A stretch of 64,000 bases of DNA from Edaphobacter sp. (lineage in GTDB: Bacteria; Acidobacteriota; Terriglobia; Terriglobales; Acidobacteriaceae): contig NZ_JAPWKF010000008.1 of NCBI RefSeq assembly GCF_028283685.1, positions 310,001 to 374,000 of the forward strand. The letters are read 5' to 3'. Below the pieces are notes generated by a model. The model made no database searches, had not been told where the DNA came from, and saw only the letters and a list, made by a program, of their open reading frames with translations. Numbering within the stretch: the stretch's first letter is position 1; the number at the start of each line of letters is the position of its first letter. Both the position numbers and the translations under genes were made by a program. This document shows, piece after piece, positions 18,078 to 26,811 of this stretch.

Positions 18078-19250
18078 ATGAAAATTCACGAATATCAGGC
18101 AAAAGAGATTCTCCGGAAGTACAGTGTGCCGGTTCCGAACGGCGTCATGGTTCAGACACTGGAAGAGGCCGATCGTGCCGCCAAGGACCTGTTTGACGCG
18201 GGAAATGCGGTCGTCGTGGTCAAGGCGCAGATCCACGCCGGAGGCCGCGGCAAGGGCGGCGGCGTGAAGGTGGTCAAGACGCTCGATGACGCCTCGAAGG
18301 CCTCGAAGGCCATCCTCGGCATGCAGCTGGTGACGCACCAGACCGGGCCGCAGGGGCAGAAGGTGCAGCGCCTGCTTGTCGAAGAGGGCTCGGCCATCGA
18401 CCGTGAGTTGTACCTCGGCATCGTGCTCGACCGCGCCGCGGCCAGGCTGGTCTTCATGGCCTCGCAGGCAGGCGGCATGGAGATCGAGGAGGTCGCGCAT
18501 GCCACCCCCGAGAAGATCTACAAGGAGTACATCGACCCGGCGCTCGGCCTGCAGGCTTACCAGGCGCGCCAGCTGGCGTTCAAGCTGGGCCTGAAGGCGA
18601 CGCAGATTAATGACGCGGTGAAGTTCATGCTCGGCCTGTACAAGGCCTTCGTCGAGACCGACTCGACGCTGATGGAGATCAACCCCTTCATCACGACCAA
18701 GGACGACAAGCTGGTCGCGCTGGACTGCAAGATCAACTTCGACGACAACGCGATGTTCCGCCACAAGGACCTGAAGGAGCTGCGCGACCTGAGCGAGGAA
18801 GACCCGCTCGAGGTGGAGGCTTCGAAGTTCGCGCTGAACTACATCAAGCTCGACGGCTCCATCGCCTGCATGGTGAACGGCGCCGGTCTGGCCATGGCGA
18901 CGATGGACATCATCGAGTACGCGGGCGGCAAGGCTGCCAACTTTCTCGACGTAGGCGGCGGAGCCAACCAGGAGCAGATCGAGAACGCCTTCGGCATCCT
19001 GCTGAGCGATCCGAACGTGAAGGCGATCTTCATCAACATCTTCGGCGGCATCCTGCGCGTCGACGTCCTGGCTACGGCCGTGGTCGCAGCGGCGAAGAAG
19101 CTGAACGTGCAGCTGCCCATCATCCTGCGCCTTGAAGGCACCAACGTCGAAGAGGGCCGCAAGATCCTGCAGGAGTCGGGTCTGAAGTTCTCAGTCGGTT
19201 CAACCATGAAGGAAGCCGCAGATCTGGCGGTAGCAGCCGCGAAGGCTTAA
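18078..19250 (+). CDS. sucC: Succinyl-CoA synthetase (ADP-forming), beta subunit
   Basis: A 390-residue ATP-grasp subunit that makes succinate and ATP from succinyl-CoA with SucD in the TCA cycle. The N-terminus [20 protein letters not shown] is characteristic. The nucleotide loop [11 protein letters not shown] follows, [10 protein letters not shown] is the metal site, and the C-terminal CoA-ligase part contains FLDVGGGA and [12 protein letters not shown]. The start has a gaagaga ribosome site. SucD is 1.28 kb downstream on the same strand, separated by a frameshifted monooxygenase gene rather than directly adjacent as is usual. Confidence 0.97.
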   Translation: MKIHEYQAKEILRKYSVPVPNGVMVQTLEEADRAAKDLFDAGNAVVVVKAQIHAGGRGKGGGVKVVKTLDDASKASKAILGMQLVTHQTGPQGQKVQRLLVEEGSAIDRELYLGIVLDRAAARLVFMASQAGGMEIEEVAHATPEKIYKEYIDPALGLQAYQARQLAFKLGLKATQINDAVKFMLGLYKAFVETDSTLMEINPFITTKDDKLVALDCKINFDDNAMFRHKDLKELRDLSEEDPLEVEASKFALNYIKLDGSIACMVNGAGLAMATMDIIEYAGGKAANFLDVGGGANQEQIENAFGILLSDPNVKAIFINIFGGILRVDVLATAVVAAAKKLNVQLPIILRLEGTNVEEGRKILQESGLKFSVGSTMKEAADLAVAAAKA

Positions 19251-19275
19251 CCTTCCAATTCACTGGATGTCACGC

Positions 19276-20440
19276 ATGAGCATTGAAGGAAAGAAGATTG
19301 CCATCGTCGGCGGAGGTCCGGGAGGACTTACGCTGGCGCGGCTGCTTCAGATGCGTGGTGCGGACGTTGCAGTGTATGAGCGCGATCACAGCCGCGAGGC
19401 GCGCGTCCAGGGCAGTGCGCTGGACCTGCACGAGGACTCCGGGCTGGCGGCGTTGGAAGAGGCCGGTCTGATGGAGCCCTTCTGGGCAAACCATCGCTCC
19501 GATCTCGACCGTCTTCGCCTGACCGATAAGAACGGAACCATCCTGCACGATCACATGCGGCAGATGTCGGGCGCAGGCAAGCGTCCAGAGATCGAGCGCG
19601 GTCCTCTGCGCGATATCCTGCTGGACTCGCTCGCTCCCGGCACCGTTCACTGGAACCGCAGGCTGGAATCCGCTGCGGCCCACGGCGATCAGGTCGTGCT
19701 TCACTTTGCCGATGCCGACAGCGTCGTCGCCGATATCGCGATTGGGTGCGATGGTGCGAACTCACGGCTTCGTGCGCTGGTTACGCCTGTGCGTCCGGAG
19801 TACGTCGGGGTCACGCTCGTCGAATGCGTAGTTCCGGCGGCGAAAGACACTGTGCCCGAGGCGTGGAACCTGCTTGGTGGCGCCGCACTGATTGCGCTCG
19901 GAAGCGAACGCACCATCGGCATGGGAACCAAGCCCGATGGAAGTCTCCTGTTCTACGCCGGGTCTGAAGTGCAGCGATGCAGACGGCAAAAGACTGCTGG
20001 ACGAGGCCGCCACCGCAGACAAGCGTGTGGCCTGGTTTCATACGAACTTCGCAGGCTGGAGCAAGCTGTGGGAGCCGCTGTTCGCTAAGGCGACATCGAT
20101 GGTCTGGCGACCGCTTCTGGTCTGTCCCGCCGATCAGCGCTGGGACTCGAAGCCCAACGCGACCCTGATCGGAGATGCCGCGCATGTGATGCCGCCGTAT
20201 GCCGGTGAAGGTGTGAACATGGCGATGCTCGATGCCCTGGTGCTGTCTCGCGCGCTCCTCAGCGCAACGGACATTGCCAGCGCGATCGCCTCGTACGAGG
20301 CCGAGATGTTCGCACGCATGCAGCACATGACCGAAGACACGATGTCGAACACCGAGATGTTCTATGCGCCTGATGCTTCAGAGCGCGTCGTCAACATGTT
20401 TCGCAGTTTTGCGGGAGCCGCAGCGGTGACTTCCGCGTAG
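19276..20440 (+). pseudogene. TetX-like FAD monooxygenase, single-base frameshift
   Basis: A class A flavoprotein monooxygenase of the tetracycline-hydroxylase-like group. Before the shift come the Rossmann motif GGGPGGLTLARLL, ending VYERD, and IGCDGANSRLRAL. After it comes LIGDAAHVMPPYAGEGVNMA. The frames join at about 19963: ...LLFYAG continues as LKCSDADGKRLLDEA in the next frame if one base of gggtctgaag is removed. The span then gives exactly 388 codons. Either the gene is newly inactivated or this is an assembly error. It lies between sucC and sucD, and codon use looks like the surroundings. Confidence 0.85.
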
Positions 20441-20533
20441 TGCATGGACATCCGGCATCCGGGTGCATGCGTAGAAGAAGGAATTGGGAACGAAATACGT
20501 CGCGCATTGCGTGGGATTGGATAGGAGAGCGAA

Positions 20534-21409
20534 ATGGCAGTTTTGGTCGACAAGAATACGCGTTTGATTGTGCAGGGAATTACAGGGAGAGAAGGCACCT
20601 TCCACGCGAAGGCGTGCCAGGAGTACGGCACCAAGGTCGTCGGCGGAGTCACGCCGGGTAAGGGCGGCACGACGCATGAGGGCTGGCCCGTGTTCAACAC
20701 GGTCGAAGAGGCGGTCAAGGAGACTGGCGCGAATGTGTCGGTGATCTTCGTTCCTCCTCCGTTTGCTGCGGACGGCATCCTTGAGGCTGCTGCGGCGGAG
20801 CTTCCGCTGGTCATCTGCATCACCGAGGGCATCCCGGTGCTGGACATGGTGAAGGCGTGGGAGATTGTGCGCCAGTCGAAGACCCGCCTCGTCGGCCCCA
20901 ACTGCCCCGGCGTTATCTCGCCGGGCAAGGCCAAGGTGGGCATCATGCCGGGCCGCATTCATAAGGAAGGCTCCATCGGCATCGTGTCGAAGTCGGGCAC
21001 GCTGACCTATGAGACTGTCCACCAGCTGACGCAGCGCGGCATCGGCCAGTCCACCGCCATTGGCATCGGCGGCGACCCCATCATCGGCACCACGCACATC
21101 GACGCTCTGAAGCTTCTGAACGAGGACCCCGAGACCGAGGCGATCGTCATGATCGGCGAGATCGGCGGCACCGCCGAAGAGGCAGCAGCCGAGTACATCA
21201 AGGCCAACGTGAAGAAGCCGGTGGTCGGCTTCATCGCCGGACAGACGGCGCCTCCCGGACGCCGCATGGGCCACGCTGGAGCAATCATCTCCGGTGGCGA
21301 AGGCACTGCAGCCAGCAAGATGGCAGCCATGGAGGCCGCAGGCATCATCGTGGTCAAGTCGCCGGCAGAGATCGGCGAGGCCATGGCTCGGGTGCTGGGC
21401 AAGGCGTAA
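20534..21409 (+). CDS. sucD: Succinyl-CoA synthetase, alpha subunit
   Basis: A 291-residue partner of SucC that carries the phospho-histidine. Family blocks: the N-terminal CoA-binding [55 protein letters not shown] and [13 protein letters not shown]. The active-site His lies in [14 protein letters not shown]. Length is normal. The ATG has a ggagagcgaa ribosome site. It is followed by a long inverted repeat at 21424. Confidence 0.97.
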   Translation: MAVLVDKNTRLIVQGITGREGTFHAKACQEYGTKVVGGVTPGKGGTTHEGWPVFNTVEEAVKETGANVSVIFVPPPFAADGILEAAAAELPLVICITEGIPVLDMVKAWEIVRQSKTRLVGPNCPGVISPGKAKVGIMPGRIHKEGSIGIVSKSGTLTYETVHQLTQRGIGQSTAIGIGGDPIIGTTHIDALKLLNEDPETEAIVMIGEIGGTAEEAAAEYIKANVKKPVVGFIAGQTAPPGRRMGHAGAIISGGEGTAASKMAAMEAAGIIVVKSPAEIGEAMARVLGKA

Positions 21410-21423
21410 AGACAACCCGCTAC

Positions 21424-21561
21424 GCGCGGGGCGGTCACTTCGTGACGCGTGTACCCCCTTCGGGGCGCAGCTCCCGTTGGTCGCATGAAGACGTATGTGC
21501 CGACCAGCGGGAGGCCCACGCGAAGCGGTATACAAGTCACGAAGTGACCGCCGCCCGCGCA
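21424..21561. repeat. Long imperfect inverted repeat downstream of sucD
   Basis: Two arms of about 60 nt. The left (21424-21483) begins gcgcggggcggtcacttcg; the reverse complement of the right (21500-21561) begins gcgcgggcggcggtcactt. Inside each outer arm is the palindrome-like gtcacttcgtgac. The inner arms pair as ctcccgttggtcg with ctcccgctggtcg. Only about 16 nt separate them, so the transcript would fold as one 140-nt hairpin. It starts 15 nt after the sucD stop. It could be a REP/MITE-like element, an mRNA-stabilising 3' structure or a terminator without a T-tract. Confidence 0.75.
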
Positions 21562-21578
21562 GGGCGCACTCCCAAGCT

Positions 21579-21740
21579 TTAACGCTGCTGTTTACGGTAG
21601 AAGAAGCCTGCGGCGAGAAAGACCATCGCCACCAGGAACGAGAGTTGCGCGTGCTGCAGGGAGTTCTGACGCAGGGCGATCACGCCGCTGACGACCCAGG
21701 CGACGCATCCGGCAAACCAGATCCACGCGACATTGCGCAT
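21579..21740 (-). CDS. Small two-helix membrane protein (53 residues)
   Basis: A short frame starting MRNVAWIWFAGCVAWVVSG. It encodes two hydrophobic helices (about residues 4-22 and 33-47) separated by a polar QNSLQHAQ turn, and ends in a positively charged FYRKQQR. The positive-inside pattern puts the C-terminus in the cytoplasm. I do not recognise a family. The ribosome site is weak (aggcg). It lies between the inverted repeat and the ndk promoter region, divergent from ndk. The intact two-helix pattern argues for a real gene, though expression is unproven. Confidence 0.55.
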   Translation of the reverse strand: MRNVAWIWFAGCVAWVVSGVIALRQNSLQHAQLSFLVAMVFLAAGFFYRKQQR

Positions 21741-21858
21741 ACGCCTATGATGCACCAAGCCGCCCCGCCCCGGTACGGTGTTTTCGCCGGATTTTCACCG
21801 CCATTTAGTACACTGGAGGGAGAAGATTTTTTAGCGGTTAGCCGCAAGGAGAACTACG

Positions 21859-22275
21859 TTGTCACAGCGCACATTCAGCATCATCAAGCCGGACGCGGTC
21901 AAAAAAGGCCACGCTGGCGCCATCCTGGCCGAGATTGAAAAGGCCGGATTCAAGATTGTTTCGATCAAGAAGGTTTCGATCTCCAAGGCTCAGGCCGAGG
22001 GTTTCTACTACGTTCACGCCGAGCGTCCCTTCTTCGGCGAACTCACCGAGTTCATGTCGTCGGGTCCGATCTTCCCCATGGTGCTGGAGAAGGACAACGC
22101 TATCGCCGACCTGCGCAAGCTGATGGGCGCGACCAACCCGGCCCAGGCCGAAGAGGGCACCATCCGCAAGAAGTTCGCCGCCTCCATCGGCGAGAACGCC
22201 ATCCACGGCTCGGACGCCGAGGAGACCGCAGCGTTCGAGATCGGCTACTTCTTCGCCGGTTACGAGCTGAAGTAG
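21859..22275 (+). CDS. ndk: Nucleoside diphosphate kinase
   Basis: A 138-residue enzyme that equilibrates nucleoside triphosphate pools through a phospho-histidine. The N-terminus is [18 protein letters not shown] and the catalytic loop is NAIHGSDA (His116). [20 protein letters not shown] completes the family pattern. The start is a TTG with an aaggaga ribosome site; no ATG fits. A tacact -10-like box lies at 21809-21814. A strong terminator follows. Confidence 0.96.
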   Translation: MSQRTFSIIKPDAVKKGHAGAILAEIEKAGFKIVSIKKVSISKAQAEGFYYVHAERPFFGELTEFMSSGPIFPMVLEKDNAIADLRKLMGATNPAQAEEGTIRKKFAASIGENAIHGSDAEETAAFEIGYFFAGYELK

Positions 22276-22301
22276 TTTCACGGTTCGACAGAGGTACAGA
22301 G

Positions 22302-22335
22302 ACGGCAGCGGGGATCATTCCGCTGCCGTTTGTTT
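22302..22335 (+). terminator. Intrinsic terminator of ndk
   Basis: A perfect 10-bp stem (22302-22311 with 22320-22329), an 8-nt loop, then ttgttttt. It begins 26 nt after the ndk stop. The convergent acetyltransferase gene ends only a few bases past it and may share it. Confidence 0.88.
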
Positions 22336-22343
22336 TTGCGGTC

Positions 22344-22805
22344 TTATCCCCGGAGCGGCTTGCGGAAGTGAACGCAGCGGTCGACGATCTCGAAGCCCAG
22401 CGCCTGGTGCGCGTCGATGGAGACGATGTGGTCGATCCAGGTATCGGAGGCCATCTCCTTTGCCCCATGCTCGCGGGACCATGCCTCGGCCGCGTCCATC
22501 AGCGCACGGGCCATGCCATGTCTGCGTGACGCCTCGCGTACGTAGAGGCCCTCGATGAATCCCACGGGCTGTGCGGGATCGCAGCCGTCGGCGTGCGAGC
22601 GCAGCCCAATCTGCAGAAAGCCTGCGCCGTCCTCGGAGAGAAAGATGGCGGCAGGCAGTGTTCCGCAGAGGCTGGTTGTTAGGAGGTCGAGTATCTCGGC
22701 GGAGTGCTCCTCGCGGCTGCAGTCGGGCCACAGCAGGCAGCAGAGATCGACGATGGCGTGCAGGTCTTCCGGGCGAGCCTGGCGAATCCGGTGCGCTTGT
22801 CTCAT
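22344..22805 (-). CDS. GNAT acetyltransferase resembling aminoglycoside 6'-N-acetyltransferase
   Basis: A 153-residue GNAT protein whose layout follows the AAC(6')-I enzymes. An early LCCLLWPDCSREEHSAEI corresponds to the LWP...EEH block. GFIEGLYVREASRRHGMARAL holds the acetyl-CoA loop (R-R-H-G-M-A). Then comes KEMASDTWID, and the C-terminus HQALGFEIVDRCVHFRKPL has the F-x-K ending. AAC(6') enzymes acetylate the 6'-amino group of aminoglycosides; soil homologues may have other amine substrates. The start has a gagga ribosome site. It sits alone, with no mobile element or other resistance gene. Confidence 0.8.
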   Translation of the reverse strand: MRQAHRIRQARPEDLHAIVDLCCLLWPDCSREEHSAEILDLLTTSLCGTLPAAIFLSEDGAGFLQIGLRSHADGCDPAQPVGFIEGLYVREASRRHGMARALMDAAEAWSREHGAKEMASDTWIDHIVSIDAHQALGFEIVDRCVHFRKPLRG

Positions 22806-22986
22806 GCCAATCCTCAAAGCCCCAGAGGATTCCCTCAGGCAATCAGATGATTGCAGAAACATCCTCCCCGACGAAATCCACAGGCAGTCTGTCAAGCCCC
22901 TTCAGTGGCTAAGTGGCTGCAGTGCATGGAGATCCATTTGCCGATCAATTCCCGCCGCACACCTACAATAGGAATAGAGCCTACTG

Positions 22987-23024
22987 CGGCCCGGCACACA
23001 TCCTGTGCCGGGCCGTTTACTTTT
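22987..23024 (+). terminator. Strong hairpin terminator ahead of the coiled-coil gene
   Basis: A perfect 12-bp G+C-rich stem (22987-22998 with 23004-23015), loop catcc, then tttactttt. It lies about 60 nt before a start codon rather than after a gene on this strand. It would therefore end a short upstream transcript or attenuate the gene at 23082. A tacaat -10-like box lies at 22964-22969, only 18 nt before the stem. Confidence 0.75.
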
Positions 23025-23081
23025 GCGCCGCCGTTTCCTCGGAGCGCTGCGCCGGGCCAGCCCATCACAGGAGATTCCCCC

Positions 23082-23831
23082 ATGACCGCCAACCATACCC
23101 GCCGCGCTGCAAAGACGAGCAGCGCTGCCGCTGCCTCGTACGCCGACGAGAGATCGCAGCCGCTCGACCTGCCCCGGATTCACGATGCCTGCTCGGTGCT
23201 TGAGGCCATCTCGGCCGTCGTCGCTGCACTGGGCGCAGGCACGCTCGAACCTGCACGCGCGCGGGTGTTGCTGTACGCGCTGCAGGTCGCCGGGGTCAAC
23301 GCGCATCGCGTCGCGCAGCTGCCGGAGAAGAAGAGTCCGGCCCCGGCTCCGCGCGTCGAGCCGCCCGCGGCACCGCTGTGGGAGACCGATCCGGAGCAGT
23401 GGCGGATCGAGCAGGATGCCGAGGAAGAGCAGCGTCTTTACGAAGAACAGGAGCGGCTGCACGAAGAGCAGCAGCGTCAGAAGGCCGAGGAAGAGGCGAA
23501 GGGCAGGCGGGAAAGGAGTGCCGCTGCCATCGCTCCCGGGCCGCAGCAGATCGTTGCGATGGTTCCGGAGCAGCCGACGATCGATGAGGTGAAGCAGGAG
23601 GTGGAGGAGGAGAAGGCTTCCGGTGCAGCGTCGCCAGAGCTGCCGCAGGAGCGCATGACGACGGAGGCGGCATCTGTCCCGAACGGAGAACCACTGCCTG
23701 CGCCGCCCGTCGCAATGGAAGCGAAGAAGGCCCCGCTACCCGCTGTCGTCAACATCGTTCCCGGGTACCACAGCAACGCGCGCGAGCGTCTGCTCGCGCA
23801 GCGCCGCCGGGGTGTCGGGATTACTTTGTGA
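23082..23831 (+). CDS. Charged coiled-coil protein of unknown function
   Basis: A 249-residue protein that I do not recognise. The start has an aggaga ribosome site. A disordered head (TRRAAKTSSAAAASYADE) is followed by a short structured helical domain at about 25-80, containing DACSVLEAISAVVAALGAG and ARARVLLYALQVAGVNAHR. That resembles small acidobacterial proteins with a repeated 'one helix bundle' head. Residues 105-150 are a Glu/Gln/Arg-rich coiled coil, and the tail is Pro/Ala/Glu-rich and ends ERLLAQRRRGVGITL. No signal peptide. Its last 11 bases overlap the convergent esterase gene. Confidence 0.7.
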   Translation: MTANHTRRAAKTSSAAAASYADERSQPLDLPRIHDACSVLEAISAVVAALGAGTLEPARARVLLYALQVAGVNAHRVAQLPEKKSPAPAPRVEPPAAPLWETDPEQWRIEQDAEEEQRLYEEQERLHEEQQRQKAEEEAKGRRERSAAAIAPGPQQIVAMVPEQPTIDEVKQEVEEEKASGAASPELPQERMTTEAASVPNGEPLPAPPVAMEAKKAPLPAVVNIVPGYHSNARERLLAQRRRGVGITL

Positions 23832-25029
23832 ACAGCTTGAGATCGATGGAGTCACCCATCGACTTGTAGCCAGCATCGCCGGGGTGCAGATGATCGCCGG
23901 AGTCGGAGAGCAGCGAGAAGACGGCGGGATTGTTCATGTCCTGCGTGGCCTTTTCGAAGTCGACGAAGCCGTCGAGCAGAGGCGAGGTGCGGATCCACTT
24001 GTTGACGGCCTGGCGCATCTGCTCGCCAGCGGGCGAGGCGTACTTGGCGCCGACGTAGGGCGTCAGCGTGGCACCGAAGACCTTGATGCCGTGGGTGTGG
24101 GCGCGTGTCGCCAGCTGGCTGAGGCCCTGGATCAGGTCGTCGGCGGTGACGACGTCGTAGGGCTTGACCGGGTCCTGCGCGTGGCCGATGTCGTTGATGC
24201 TCTCCATGATGACGAGGTACTTTACGCCGGCCTGCGCCAGCACGTCGCGGTCGAAGCGGGCCAGCGCCGAGGGGCCTGCGTTGTCGTGCAGCACGCGGTT
24301 GCCGCCGATGCCCTCATTCAGCACGCCGAGGTTGCGCAGCTTCTTGTCGGCCTGCAGCCGCTGCGCGAGCACGTCGGGCCAGCGCTTGTTGGCGTCTTTG
24401 GTGCTGTGGGCTCCGTCGGTGATGGAGTCGCCGAAGGCGACGATCGCCGCCGCGTCATCGTTGTTGGCGCGCACGTCGATGCCCTTCAGGAAGGGCCAGT
24501 TGGTGATCTCCGTGGGCGAGGTCAGGGACTTCGCGCCGGCGAGGCTGCCCGCGGCGGTGTAGCTGGTCGTGTCGGCGAAGCCGTGCGCGGTGGCCTGGTG
24601 GATGGCCTGCTCCGGAACGACGAAGCTGACCGCAACGTCGGAGAGTGGCGCCAGCTTGAGCGCGACGGGATCGGAGACGGCGAGCGCGCCGGCGGGAATG
24701 GTGATGGAGGTGCTGCCGCCGAAGGTCAGCGGACGGGCGGCGGCGGGGTCGATCTCGCTGCCGGTGGTGCGCGGCGCGATGGAGGCGGAGCTGATGGTGA
24801 GCGACTCGGTGCCGAACTCGTTGGTGAGGATGATGCGGGCGGCGTCGCCGCCGATGGAGATGTGCGTGATCTCGCGATAGGTGGTCTCGGCGGTGCCGTA
24901 TTTGCCGTCGTTGTTGGCGTAGGCCATCGGGGAGGTGGCCCAGGTGCCGACCCAGTGCTCGGCGGCGATGGCAGGCAGTGTGATGAGGAAGGCGAGGCCG
25001 AAGGAGAGCAGACGTGTTGCGGGTTTCAT
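23821..25029 (-). CDS. Secreted GDSL/SGNH esterase
   Basis: A 402-residue protein with a signal peptide (ends ...LPAIAA). A beta-rich N-terminal domain (about 25-170) precedes the SGNH hydrolase domain. That domain has block I AIVAFGDSITDG with the nucleophile Ser, a GIGGN block, SINDIG and the catalytic Asp-His pair in DHLHPGDAGY. The order and spacing match the DUF/rhamnogalacturonan-acetylesterase-like subset of GDSL enzymes. It probably deacetylates or de-esterifies plant polymers outside the cell. The gene is monocistronic and its end overlaps the coiled-coil gene by 11 bp. Confidence 0.92.
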   Translation of the reverse strand: MKPATRLLSFGLAFLITLPAIAAEHWVGTWATSPMAYANNDGKYGTAETTYREITHISIGGDAARIILTNEFGTESLTISSASIAPRTTGSEIDPAAARPLTFGGSTSITIPAGALAVSDPVALKLAPLSDVAVSFVVPEQAIHQATAHGFADTTSYTAAGSLAGAKSLTSPTEITNWPFLKGIDVRANNDDAAAIVAFGDSITDGAHSTKDANKRWPDVLAQRLQADKKLRNLGVLNEGIGGNRVLHDNAGPSALARFDRDVLAQAGVKYLVIMESINDIGHAQDPVKPYDVVTADDLIQGLSQLATRAHTHGIKVFGATLTPYVGAKYASPAGEQMRQAVNKWIRTSPLLDGFVDFEKATQDMNNPAVFSLLSDSGDHLHPGDAGYKSMGDSIDLKLFTK

Positions 25030-25203
25030 GTACTTCCTTTCGCAGAAGAGATCAGCCCGATCATGGTAGCGCAGTGCCAGCTCATGATCCGATACTCGGA
25101 CACGGTGAGTGAAGCTCCTATGGCTGGCAAATCAGAGTTTGATGAATCTCGATCAGGTGCTGTTTGTGAGCTGCCCGGAAAGCAACTTCTTGTTATTGAG
25201 TTC

Positions 25204-25345
25204 CTAATGAAGAGAGCTCAGAAACTTACTCATCTCGTCGGTGACTTGTCGTTGGTTCGAGCGGTATACGTAGTGGTCGGCATTAGCGATTCGCACCACT
25301 CGGGCGCCGGGAAGTCCATGTTCCAGTGCATCAGCCTGGGCAGTG
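25204..25345 (-). pseudogene. Alpha/beta-hydrolase C-terminal fragment
   Basis: The minus strand encodes ARVVRIANADHYVYRSNQRQ and VTDEMSKFLSSLH before a stop. That matches the last 40 residues of alpha/beta hydrolases, where the His of NADHYV would be the catalytic base. Further upstream the sequence leaves the family (Arg/Trp-rich, no lid or nucleophile), and the only open reading is about 74 codons. I read it as the tail of a deleted hydrolase gene. The remaining bases of this 375-bp gap, 25030-25404, show no gene and must carry the esterase promoter. Confidence 0.65.
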
Positions 25346-25404
25346 CAGCGAGCAGTATCCGGGCGCAGTTGTCTCCAGCGCCTCCCTTTGCTAGGTTGTC
25401 GTAC

Positions 25405-26682
25405 ATGCCGCCGCCCGTGCCCGAACAACTCGGCAGATCCATTGAGACGCTCTACCGTTCGGAATCGGGCCGGGTTCTGGCGACACTCGTGCGCCTACTC
25501 GGAGACCTGGACCTGGCCGAAGAGTCGATGCACGAGGCGTTCGCTGCCGCGCTCGAGTCGTGGACGCTGACCGGTATTCCGGAGAAGCCTCGCCCCTGGC
25601 TCATATCAACGGCACGTTTCAAGGCCATCGACGCGATGCGCCGGCGCGCGCGCTTCGATGGCGTACAGAGAGATCTTGTCGCCCACTTGGAATCGCTCGT
25701 CAACGACGCTCCCACCGGCAATGGAGAGATCGGCGAGGAGGAGATCGAGGACGATCGCCTGCGTCTGATCTTTACCTGCTGCCATCCCGCTCTTCCTCCG
25801 GAAGGACAGGTTGCGCTCACTCTCCGCGAAATCTGCGGCCTGACCACGGAGGAGATTGCCCGCGCATTTCTGGTGACGCCGGCGACGCTCGCCCAGCGCA
25901 TCGTACGCGCCAAGGCAAAGATTCGAGAGACACCCATTCCATACGAGGTGCCGACGCCGCAGGAGTTGCCGGAGCGGCTGGCCGCGGTCCTTCAGGTCAT
26001 CTATCTCGTCTTCAACGAGGGTTACTCCGCCGCGGCGGGAGCGGAGGTAACGCGGGCCGAGCTGACCGGCGAGGCGATTCGGCTAGGGCGGCTACTGACC
26101 GAACTCCAGCCAACGCCGGAGATTCCAACGCCGGAGATCAAGGGGCTGCTTGCCCTGATGCTGCTCCAGGAATCCCGTCGCGCTGCCAGGACCTCTCCCG
26201 CCGGAGAGCTGATCCTGCTGGAAAATCAGGATCGCTCGCTCTGGAACCGGGAGCAGATCGCGGAGGGCGTGACACTCCTGGAGCAAGCCCTGATCTCCCG
26301 CCGCTTCGGCTCTTACACACTGCAGGCCGCGATTGCGGCCGTCCATGCGGAGGCGGAATCGGTCGCCGCGACCGACTGGCGGCAGATTGTCGCGATCTAC
26401 GACCAGTTGGTGCGAATTCAGCCCTCGCCGGTCGTCCATCTCAATCGTGCCGTGGCCATTGCCATGCGTGATGGCCCGGAGGCCGGTCTGACGCATATCG
26501 ACGCGGTTCTGGAGCATGGAGAGCTGACAAACTACTACCTCGCGCATTCAGCCCGCGCGGAGATGTACCGCAGGCTGGGCAGGCTCGACGAGGCCCGGTC
26601 CGCGTATGAGAAAGCTCTGGCGCTGACCCAGCAGGAACCGGAGCGGCTGTTCCTGCTGGAGCGGATTCGGCAGTTGAAATAA
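25405..26682 (+). CDS. ECF42-type sigma factor with C-terminal TPR-like extension
   Basis: A 425-residue sigma factor, about twice the usual ECF length. Region 2 (IETLYRSESGRVLATLVRLLGDLDLAEESMHEAF) and region 4 (LTLREICGLTTEEIARAFLV, then LAQRIVRAKAKI) are followed by a ~200-residue helical domain with TPR-like repeats. These include LNRAVAIAMRDG, AHSARAEMYRRLGRLDEARSAYEKAL and the QEPERLFLLERI ending. This architecture defines group ECF42. These lack a dedicated anti-sigma factor, are encoded beside DGPF/YCII proteins, and need their C-terminal domain for activity. Both DGPF genes follow here. The start is an ATG at 25405 with a weak ribosome site; no better start is in frame. Confidence 0.93.
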   Translation: MPPPVPEQLGRSIETLYRSESGRVLATLVRLLGDLDLAEESMHEAFAAALESWTLTGIPEKPRPWLISTARFKAIDAMRRRARFDGVQRDLVAHLESLVNDAPTGNGEIGEEEIEDDRLRLIFTCCHPALPPEGQVALTLREICGLTTEEIARAFLVTPATLAQRIVRAKAKIRETPIPYEVPTPQELPERLAAVLQVIYLVFNEGYSAAAGAEVTRAELTGEAIRLGRLLTELQPTPEIPTPEIKGLLALMLLQESRRAARTSPAGELILLENQDRSLWNREQIAEGVTLLEQALISRRFGSYTLQAAIAAVHAEAESVAATDWRQIVAIYDQLVRIQPSPVVHLNRAVAIAMRDGPEAGLTHIDAVLEHGELTNYYLAHSARAEMYRRLGRLDEARSAYEKALALTQQEPERLFLLERIRQLK

Positions 26683-26695
26683 AAAATCGGATAGC

Positions 26696-26721
26696 TGTCG
26701 ATTTTCCATCTCCCCAGCGAC
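26696..26721 (+). promoter_or_regulatory. Candidate ECF42 target promoter
   Basis: tgtcga (26696-26701), a 16-nt spacer, then cgac (26718-26721), in the 129-bp gap between the sigma gene and the first DGPF gene. As I recall, the published ECF42 promoter is TGTCGA at -35 with a CGA-containing -10. It would start transcription about 80 nt before the DGPF start at 26812. Confidence 0.6.
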
Positions 26722-26811
26722 TATATGGCAAAAGAACGATGATCTGCGGTTCCCGGGGAACAGGAAACGAGTCATCGGAAGCAAGTTGCAGGAAGCAAAC
26801 AAGGAGAAGTC

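Noticed and set aside
23812..26682. A 956-codon plus-strand frame that would join a long N-terminal part to the ECF42 sigma factor
   Set aside because: Its first part is the complement of the GDSL esterase gene. Sigma homology begins only at the ATG at 25405.
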